From assembly GCA_900554945.1 (NCBI GenBank), contig USJN01000088.1:1-6663 (forward strand): a stretch of DNA of 6,663 nt, read 5' to 3'. Below, piece by piece: positions 1 to 4,458 of the stretch. Source of the stretch: an uncultured Coriobacteriaceae bacterium (GTDB taxonomy: Bacteria; Actinomycetota; Coriobacteriia; Coriobacteriales; Eggerthellaceae). Each line of letters starts with the position of its first letter. Position 1 is the stretch's first letter. The notes under the pieces are model-generated. The model was not told the DNA's origin. It was given only the letters and a program-made list of their open reading frames with translations, and ran no database searches. The position numbers and the translations under genes are program-made.

Positions 1-138
1 CAGCTGACAGAGCGCTTCCAGATCTGGTTCGCCATCGCGCGTAAATTGCTGCCTGATAGCGCGGTCCGTATTTTCGAACATCCTGCTGGGATGAATCTCT
101 TGAGATTCATCAGCCCTAATGATGAGATTGAAATACAT
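1..138 (-). CDS. Unrecognised protein, N-terminal 46 residues (3' end outside window)
   Basis: An open frame on the minus strand starts at ATG 138-136 and stays open to the window edge, giving 46 codons. The protein begins MYFNLIIRADES and is mixed charged and hydrophobic, with no signal peptide, membrane segment or motif that I recognise. The start lies two bases after the guaA TGA. A GGGAG sequence within the last guaA codons sits about six bases upstream of the ATG, so the gene has a plausible ribosome site and is probably translationally coupled to guaA. Codon use looks like that of its neighbours. A perfect 10-bp inverted repeat (90-111) falls inside the coding sequence. The function is unknown. 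The same DNA is also open on the plus strand, but that frame has no comparable start and would run into guaA antisense. Confidence 0.62.
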   Translation of the reverse strand, partial: MYFNLIIRADESQEIHPSRMFENTDRAIRQQFTRDGEPDLEALCQL

Positions 139-140
139 AC

Positions 141-1745
141 TCACTCCCACTCGATGGTGGCCGGGGGCTTGGAGGTCACGTCGAGGACGACGCGGTTGAC
201 CTCGGGCACCGAGTTGGTGATGCGCGTGGAGATGCGGGCCAGGACGTCGTAGGGCAGGCGAGCCCAGTCGGCGGTCATGGCGTCGGAGCTTTCCACGGCA
301 CGCAGGATCACCGGGCGGGCGTAGGTGCGCTCGTCGCCCATGACGCCTACGGACTTGATGTCGGGCAGGACGGCGAAGTGCTGCCAAACGCTGTGCTCGC
401 TGTTGCGCTCGCCCGTCTCGGCGAACAGACGCTCGTTGTAGGCGTCCAGCTCCTTGCGGACGATGGCGTCGGCGTTCTTCAGGATGTTCAGCTTCTCGGC
501 GTCCACGTCGCCGATGATGCGGATGGCCAAACCCGGCCCCGGGAAGGGCTGGCGGTGCACGATGTAGTCGGGCAGCCCGAGCGCGGTGCCCAGCGCGCGC
601 ACCTCGTCCTTGAAGAAGTGGTCCAAAGGCTCAATCAAATCGAAATGCACGCCCTCGGGGAACGGAATCAAATTATGATGCGACTTGATGGTGCTCGCCT
701 TCCCGCCGGTCTTGCGCGCGCCGCTCTCGATGATGTCGGGGTAGATGGTGCCCTGGGCCAGATACTTCACCGGGCGCCCGTCCTGGGCCAGGTCCTCCGC
801 CACGGCGAAGAACTCCTTCCAGAACTGCGTGCCGATGATGCGGCGCTTCTGTTCCGGGTCGGTCACGCCGCGCAGAAGCTCCAGGTAGCGCTCCTCGGCG
901 TGCACGTGGATGAAGTCCACGTCGAACTGCTTCGTGAACACCTCTTCCACTTCTTCGGGCTCGCCCTTGCGCAGAAAGCCGTGGTTCACGAACACGCAGG
1001 TCAGCTGCTTGCCGATGGCGCGGGCGCACAACGCCGCCACCACCGATGAGTCCACGCCGCCCGAAAGGCCTAAAATGACGCGGTCGTCCCCCACTTCGGC
1101 GCAGATGGCCTCGATGGAGTCGTCGATGATGGAGTCCATAGTCCAATCGGGCTCAAGCTCGCATACGCCGAACAAGAAGTTGCGCAGCATGGTCTGGCCG
1201 AACTCAGTGTGGCGCACCTCGGGGTGGAACTGCGTGGCGAACAGGCGCCGCTCGGGGTATTCCATGGACGCCACCGGGCACACCTCGGTGCGCGACGTGA
1301 TGGAGAAGCCCTCGGGCACGCGGCTCACGGCGTCGCGGTGGCTCATCCACACGGTCTGCTCGCCGGGGGTGCCGTCGAACAGCGCCGACTCGCCCGCCCG
1401 CGTGATGACTGCCGGGCCGTACTCGCCCTTCTCGGTGTGGCCCACTTCCCCGCCGAGCGCCACGGCCATGGCCTGCTGCCCGTAGCAGAAGCCGAGCACG
1501 GGAATGCCCAGGGCGAGGATCTCCGGGTCGATGGAAGGGGCGTCCTCCGCGTACACCGACGCCGGACCGCCGGACAGGATGATGGCCGCGGGCGCGATGG
1601 CTCGCACCTCCTCGGCCGTGATGTCGCAGGGCACGATTTCGGAATACACGTGCAAATCGCGCACGCGACGGGCGATGAGCTGCCCGTACTGGGCACCGAA
1701 ATCGACGACGATGACTTTCTGTTCCGGGGTAGCGGACTCGGCCAC
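141..1745 (-). CDS. guaA: GMP synthase (glutamine-hydrolysing)
   Basis: This 534-residue cytosolic enzyme makes GMP from XMP, ATP and glutamine, the last step of guanine nucleotide synthesis. The N-terminal class I glutamine amidotransferase domain (about 10-195) starts VIVVDFGAQYGQLIARR. It has the oxyanion-loop region LSGGPASVY (58-65), nucleophile Cys87 in GFCYGQQ, and the His174/Glu176 pair in TQFHPEV. The ATP pyrophosphatase domain follows, with P-loop SGGVDSS (228-234) and the later motifs GTIYPDIIESG and KSHHNL. The C-terminal dimerisation/XMP-binding region contains RQPFPGPGLAIRIIGD and ends in the family signature SKPPATIEWE. The length is slightly above the usual 510-525 residues. 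GTG 1745-1743 is chosen as the start because AAGGAGG lies four bases upstream and the family-conserved part begins about ten residues later. An upstream TTG at 1874 would add 43 unconserved residues. All catalytic residues are present. Confidence 0.97.
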   Translation of the reverse strand: MAESATPEQKVIVVDFGAQYGQLIARRVRDLHVYSEIVPCDITAEEVRAIAPAAIILSGGPASVYAEDAPSIDPEILALGIPVLGFCYGQQAMAVALGGEVGHTEKGEYGPAVITRAGESALFDGTPGEQTVWMSHRDAVSRVPEGFSITSRTEVCPVASMEYPERRLFATQFHPEVRHTEFGQTMLRNFLFGVCELEPDWTMDSIIDDSIEAICAEVGDDRVILGLSGGVDSSVVAALCARAIGKQLTCVFVNHGFLRKGEPEEVEEVFTKQFDVDFIHVHAEERYLELLRGVTDPEQKRRIIGTQFWKEFFAVAEDLAQDGRPVKYLAQGTIYPDIIESGARKTGGKASTIKSHHNLIPFPEGVHFDLIEPLDHFFKDEVRALGTALGLPDYIVHRQPFPGPGLAIRIIGDVDAEKLNILKNADAIVRKELDAYNERLFAETGERNSEHSVWQHFAVLPDIKSVGVMGDERTYARPVILRAVESSDAMTADWARLPYDVLARISTRITNSVPEVNRVVLDVTSKPPATIEWE

Positions 1746-1749
1746 AATG

Positions 1750-1756
1750 CCTCCTT
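1750..1756 (-). promoter_or_regulatory. Ribosome binding site that fixes the guaA GTG start
   Basis: The minus strand reads AAGGAGG here, a near-perfect anti-16S match, four bases before GTG 1745. This supports the GTG start over the far-upstream in-frame TTG at 1874, which lies inside a palindrome and has no such site. Confidence 0.75.
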
Positions 1757-1779
1757 GGGTCGCGAAATGTTCGAGGGCG

Positions 1780-1785
1780 ATTTTA
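1780..1785 (-). promoter_or_regulatory. Possible guaA -10 element
   Basis: The minus strand reads TAAAAT, five of six matches to TATAAT, and would give a leader of roughly 30 bases before the guaA start. At 17 bases upstream the -35 position reads ATACCT, which is poor, so this is only a weak candidate. The 202-base gap to the upstream phosphatase gene makes some guaA-proximal promoter plausible. Confidence 0.25.
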
Positions 1786-1863
1786 CACCTCCCCGCGCGC
1801 AGAGGTATTTCTGCGAGGTGAAATGTCGAGAAAGTGCGGAATGGATGGAGGATAGGGAGATTA

Positions 1864-1883
1864 GGGCAGACCAAGGTCTGCCC
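1864..1883. repeat. Perfect 9-bp inverted repeat, REP-like palindrome
   Basis: The plus strand reads GGGCAGACC, AA, GGTCTGCCC: nine bases perfectly inverted around a two-base centre, flanked by TTA on the left and CCTAC on the right. It lies between the phosphatase stop (1948) and guaA. In RNA it would fold as an eight-pair GC-rich hairpin with a four-base loop, but no T-run follows in either direction. The form resembles small dispersed palindromes of the GTAGGGGCAGACC type that I recall from many bacterial genomes. That link is memory rather than a search. It could also slow or end transcription from the phosphatase gene. Confidence 0.6.
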
Positions 1884-1947
1884 CTACGGGCGGACGGGCG
1901 AGATTGCTCAAGGCCGCACGAGCAGGCGCAGCGCGAGGGAGGGCGGG

Positions 1948-2823
1948 CTACCGGAGATACTTCGCCCGCAGGGCCTGGCGCTTCTCGGGGCCGAAATCCA
2001 GGGCCTCGGCGAGGTAGGCATCGAAAGAGCCGTAGTTGGCGTTCACCGCCGCCATGGCGCAATCGTAGTAGTCGTTGTAGGCATAGAACAGCGAGTCGAT
2101 GTCCGCGTCGAGCCCCTTCATGAGACCCAGCTTCTTGCTGATGGCGTCGACGATTCCCTCGGCGCGGTTGCGCGCGAACAAATTCGTGGCCAGGTAATCG
2201 GCGCGGACGTAGGCCTCGGGCACCCCGAGCGCCCGCTCCACGATAACCGCGCCCAGGCCAGCCCGATCCTTGCCCTCGGAGCAGTGCCACAGGTACGCCC
2301 CGCCGTCGCCTTCCAAAAGCACCTCGAGAAACGACGTGTAGGCAACCCGCCCCGCGTCGTCCAGCAAAATCTGGGGGTACATGCTTCGCACCAGCTCGTG
2401 AGGACTGGCGTTGTAGCTAGCGAAGGTCTTCAAGTCCTGGGCCACGCCCGCACCGTGGGTAATGCCGATAGTCTCGCCGGACAGCGCCGGGAAGTCGTAG
2501 AACACCACGCCTTCCATAAGCTCGCGGGGGTCGGGCTCCTTGTCGCGCTCGAGTTGGGTGCGGAAATCGATGACACCCGCCAGGTCGTAGTCGCCCACAA
2601 GCCGCGCCAGGTCCTGCTCGCTCGCCTTGTGAAGGCACCCGCTGCGGATGAGTTTCGCCGGCGCGATGCGACGTCCATCGGCCGCCGGCATGCCGCCCAA
2701 ATCGCGCGTGTTGTGCAGCCCCTCGAAGGGGATGTGCCCGAATTCGGGGAACCCGGGAATGGGCTCGGGCATATCCAACGGCGAGGACTCTTCCTCGTCG
2801 ACGCGCTTCTCTTCCGTGGTCAT
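1948..2823 (-). CDS. Tyrosine/dual-specificity phosphatase, Y_phosphatase3 (MptpB/IphP-like)
   Basis: The 291-residue protein should hydrolyse phosphotyrosine or related phosphoesters through a cysteine phosphoenzyme. The signature P-loop is HCSEGKDRAG, with nucleophile Cys181 and phosphate-binding Arg187. The lysine and aspartate in the loop (GKDR) are typical of the MptpB/IphP-like branch, some members of which also act on phosphoserine or phosphoinositides. The family N-terminal motif NTRDLGG is at 38-44, followed by SGCLHKASEQDL and VIDFRT (84-89). The first 25 residues are acidic and probably disordered. There is no signal peptide, so the protein should be cytosolic. The ATG at 2823 has AGGAGG five bases upstream. 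The natural substrate cannot be read from the sequence, and the neighbours (guaA downstream, rhodanese upstream) do not define a pathway. The length is normal for the family and no catalytic residue is missing. Confidence 0.88.
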   Translation of the reverse strand: MTTEEKRVDEEESSPLDMPEPIPGFPEFGHIPFEGLHNTRDLGGMPAADGRRIAPAKLIRSGCLHKASEQDLARLVGDYDLAGVIDFRTQLERDKEPDPRELMEGVVFYDFPALSGETIGITHGAGVAQDLKTFASYNASPHELVRSMYPQILLDDAGRVAYTSFLEVLLEGDGGAYLWHCSEGKDRAGLGAVIVERALGVPEAYVRADYLATNLFARNRAEGIVDAISKKLGLMKGLDADIDSLFYAYNDYYDCAMAAVNANYGSFDAYLAEALDFGPEKRQALRAKYLR

Positions 2824-2997
2824 GGCGGCCTCCTGTCTCGGTGAGCGCGGGATGCGCCCGCATCGATATCTCCCGCTTATAGTAGGACAGCGAAGGGCCG
2901 CCCGCTACAAGCAGACGACCCTTGTCATCGTTTCGTCGCGACGAGCGCACCGACATCGGCAGCGCCGAACGCTCGGCCGCAGGCCTTCGCGCTCTCC
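2824..2997. other. Intergenic gap between rhodanese and phosphatase genes
   Basis: No gene is seen in these 174 bases. On the minus strand a TATAAG (2881-2876) could serve as a -10 element for the phosphatase gene, but no good -35 lies at the right distance. A perfect 12-bp palindrome, TCGTCGCGACGA, sits at 2933-2944. Just after the rhodanese stop there is a short five-pair hairpin (GCCGA/TCGGC) without a T-run. Which of these, if any, is used cannot be decided here. Confidence 0.35.
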
Positions 2998-3375
2998 CTA
3001 GGATGCCTTCGCGAAGGCGACCGACGAGGCCTCCACAGGACGCGCCGAATCGCGCATCCAGTCGTTCATGCTGCCGGCATACAGATACAGCTTGCTGTAA
3101 CCCACCGACGCCAGGTAATCGCAGGCGATCTTGGCGTGCACGCCCATCTGGCAGTACACGATGACCGCGTCCTCGGGGAAAATGCCGTTGTCCTGGAACA
3201 TCTCGGCCAGCTCCTCGGCCGGATCGTCCGAAGCGGCGGCCACATCGAGCCGAATATTGATAGCCGAGGGAATATGGGCCGTGTCATAGCGCAGCGGCGG
3301 TCGCACGTCCACGATGGGCATGCGTCCTATCTCGCGCTTCACGAAGTCGGCATCGACGATTTGGTAAGCCTTCAT
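2998..3375 (-). CDS. Single-domain rhodanese-like sulfurtransferase
   Basis: The 125-residue cytosolic protein covers one complete rhodanese domain. Such proteins carry a persulfide on an active-site cysteine and pass sulfur to acceptors such as cyanide, thiols or other proteins. Visible motifs are VDVRPPLRYDTAHIPSAINI (22-41, the CH2A-type DxR..f..gHIpgAinI element), active-site Cys75 in YCQMGVHA, and GSMNDWMRD near the C-terminus, which matches the usual GGMxxW motif. The active-site loop is CQMGVH, with His80 where many rhodaneses have Arg. ATG 3375 is preferred because AAAGGTG lies five bases upstream and the domain begins directly; the longer in-frame start at 3420 adds 15 unconserved residues. 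It is divergent from the metal-efflux operon, so a role in thiol or metal stress is possible but unproven. Confidence 0.87.
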   Translation of the reverse strand: MKAYQIVDADFVKREIGRMPIVDVRPPLRYDTAHIPSAINIRLDVAAASDDPAEELAEMFQDNGIFPEDAVIVYCQMGVHAKIACDYLASVGYSKLYLYAGSMNDWMRDSARPVEASSVAFAKAS

Positions 3376-3612
3376 TGCAACACCTTTCAAAACTCGCATC
3401 GAGCACGATGGGACGGCCATCCGCGCCTTCTTCCCCGCCTCGTATCAATGATTGGGAGATAGCCGGATCGTGCACGAGACAAAGGCATGCGACACTGCGT
3501 CCTATCGCGTTTTCTGCCTTCAATGGTAGCTTTGACACGCCTTCCGATGGCGACGGAGCCGTTACGCTTCCCCTTCCGTTGCTCTTCCAAACGGGATCTT
3601 TTATTCCTCCCC
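3376..3612. other. Divergent intergenic region upstream of rhodanese and metal operon
   Basis: No convincing gene is present. The open frames here lack ribosome sites and overlap known genes in antisense. The minus-strand side should hold the rhodanese promoter, but I could not find a hexamer pair near consensus. Two related short symmetric sequences occur: ATCGAGCACGAT (3398-3409, outer four bases inverted) and the perfect palindrome TCGTGCACGA (3468-3477). A further small symmetric motif, CAATGATTG, lies around 3447. Any of these could be an operator for the rhodanese gene, but short palindromes arise often by chance in GC-rich DNA. Confidence 0.3.
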
Positions 3613-3640
3613 TTGACAGGTCGATGGCGGTGTTTATACT
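3613..3640 (+). promoter_or_regulatory. Near-consensus promoter of the metal-efflux operon
   Basis: A perfect TTGACA (3613-3618) and TATACT (3635-3640, five of six to TATAAT) are separated by 16 bases. Transcription would start near 3647, giving a leader of about 55 bases before the sensor gene. It is by far the best housekeeping-type promoter in the window. The operator that overlaps its start site suggests a strong promoter held off by a repressor. Confidence 0.85.
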
Positions 3641-3680
3641 TATGAACAGTTGCTCATATGTTTACATGAATGAGCAAACA
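3641..3680 (+). promoter_or_regulatory. Probable ArsR/SmtB-type metal operator with several half-sites
   Basis: Directly after the -10 element comes TATGAACA-GT-TGCTCATA (3641-3658), an 18-bp inverted repeat with one mismatched pair. Its AT-rich TGAA-type arms and two-base centre are like known operators of the SmtB/CadC/CzrA family. The right arm TGCTCAT (3651-3657) is also perfectly inverted against ATGAGCA (3670-3676), and TGTTTAC (3659-3665) pairs six of seven with GCAAACA (3674-3680). More than one dimer could therefore bind. The site covers the expected transcription start, so a bound repressor would block RNA polymerase. The encoded sensor just downstream is the obvious ligand; binding itself is inferred. 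Confidence 0.75.
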
Positions 3681-3701
3681 AAAGTCGCGAAAGGATCCAT
3701 C

Positions 3702-4157
3702 ATGACGGAAAGCCCCAGCCACATCGTGCAAGAAGCGGAGTCTATCGTGAGCGCAGCAGACGCGCCCAGCGCGAACTCCGCGGACCCGTCCCGCGCAAAC
3801 GAGCCCTCCCCGTCCGAAGCAGCCTGCCCCTGCGGTTGCAATCGCGAGGAGACATCCTGCCTGTTCGACGAGATGCCCGACGAAGAGCTCCTCTACGACC
3901 TGGCCGATCTGTTCAAGGTGTTCGCCGACACCACGCGCATCAAAATCCTCTACGCGCTCATGGGGCACAACCGCTGCGTCGCAGACATCGCCGAAATCGT
4001 CGGCGCCACGCAAAGCGCCGTGTCGCATCAGCTGCGCACGTTAAAGCAGGCCCGCCTCGTGAAATTCCAGCGCGACGGCAAAAACGTCATCTACTCGCTT
4101 TCCGACAACCACGTCTACACCATGCTCGCCCAGGGCATGACGCACATCTGCGAATAA
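3702..4157 (+). CDS. ArsR/SmtB-family metal-sensing repressor with N-terminal Cys cluster and alpha-5 site
   Basis: The 151-residue protein is a winged-helix repressor expected to shut off its own operon until it binds metal. Residues 1-40 are Ser/Ala/Pro-rich and acidic, probably disordered. A cysteine cluster follows (Cys42, 44, 46 and 53), then the winged helix (about 62-135) with FKVFADTTRIKIL, recognition helix TQSAVSHQLRTL, and wing RDGKNVIYSL. Cys92 in NRCVADIA lies where CadC-type sensors have the first Cys of their CxC motif; the second is alanine here. The C-terminal helix has Asp135, His137, His148 and Glu151 with exactly the spacing of the SmtB alpha-5 zinc site. Both site types therefore appear present, as in CadC and ZiaR, which points to Cd/Zn/Pb sensing. 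ATG 3702 is chosen for its GAAAGGA ribosome site six bases upstream; ATG 3666, in frame, lies in the operator and has none. The gene ends in tandem TAA TAA. Confidence 0.93.
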   Translation: MTESPSHIVQEAESIVSAADAPSANSADPSRANEPSPSEAACPCGCNREETSCLFDEMPDEELLYDLADLFKVFADTTRIKILYALMGHNRCVADIAEIVGATQSAVSHQLRTLKQARLVKFQRDGKNVIYSLSDNHVYTMLAQGMTHICE

Positions 4158-4210
4158 TAAGGAACCGACCGAATTTCGGCTCGCATAAACCCCAAGGAAA
4201 GGACTCCCCC

Positions 4211-4429
4211 ATGCGTAAGTCGTTCAAGCTCGAAGACCTCGATTGCGCCAATTGCGCCGCCAAGATGCAGGACGCCATCAGCAAGATGCCCGGCGTCGAG
4301 AAGTGCACCGTCAACTTCATGATGCAGAAGATGACGCTCGTAGCCGACGATGCCCGTTTCGACGAAATCCTCGACGAGGCGCAGAAAGCCATCCACAAGT
4401 TCGAACCCGACTGCAACATCGTCCGCTAA
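4211..4429 (+). CDS. Stand-alone heavy-metal-associated (HMA) domain protein
   Basis: The 72-residue protein is one complete HMA (ferredoxin-like) fold and nothing else. The metal-binding loop is LDCANCAAK with Cys12 and Cys15. The LDCANC form is that of the N-terminal domains of Zn/Cd/Pb ATPases (CadA/ZntA) rather than the GMxCxxC of copper chaperones, so the cargo is probably a divalent soft metal. Additional cysteines at 32 and 68, a Met-rich stretch at 37-41 (FMMQKM), and the acidic C-terminal EPD next to Cys68 could modify metal binding. The start has AAGGAAAGGA seven bases upstream, 53 bases after the sensor stop, and the pump gene begins 29 bases downstream, so all three are one transcript. 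The pump itself lacks this domain, which suggests the protein delivers metal to it or buffers metal in the cytosol. It is not a broken piece of the pump gene, since each has its own start and complete domain boundaries. Confidence 0.92.
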   Translation: MRKSFKLEDLDCANCAAKMQDAISKMPGVEKCTVNFMMQKMTLVADDARFDEILDEAQKAIHKFEPDCNIVR

Positions 4430-4458
4430 TCTGGCAGGAACGGACAGGCCTACCGCCC

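Noticed and set aside
90..111. Perfect 10-bp inverted repeat (GATGAATCTC arms, TT centre) after guaA, considered as a terminator
   Set aside because: It lies inside the coding frame that follows guaA and has no T-run on either side, so a guaA terminator is unlikely. It may be chance.
46..252. Plus-strand open frame at the left edge, open from base 1
   Set aside because: It runs into the guaA 3' end in antisense, has no ribosome site, and mirrors the better-supported minus-strand frame starting at 138.
1746..1874. Longer guaA start at TTG 1874
   Set aside because: The extra 43 residues do not match the family, the TTG falls inside the palindrome, and GTG 1745 has a near-perfect ribosome site.
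1209..2844. Long plus-strand open frames antisense to guaA and the phosphatase
   Set aside because: They are typical shadows in GC-rich coding DNA, with Arg/His/Gly/Ala-rich nonsense composition and no starts with ribosome sites; both minus-strand genes have full catalytic motifs.
3284..3538. Minus-strand open frame upstream of and overlapping rhodanese
   Set aside because: Its GTG start has GGAAGG only one base away, too close to work, and it overlaps the rhodanese N-terminus out of frame.
3375..3701. N-terminal extension of the sensor to 3375 or to ATG 3666
   Set aside because: The extension crosses the promoter and operator; ATG 3702 has the ribosome site and lies downstream of the expected transcription start.
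4169..4179. Small hairpin CCGAA-T-TTCGG between the sensor and HMA genes, considered as an attenuator
   Set aside because: It has only five pairs with a one-base centre, which is too small to fold stably, and no T-run follows.
4243..4458. Pump frame open upstream to 4243, suggesting a frameshifted HMA-ATPase fusion
   Set aside because: That stretch reads as Arg/Gln/His-rich shadow of the HMA gene. The HMA domain ends at its natural boundary with its own stop, and the pump has its own ATG at the first membrane helix.
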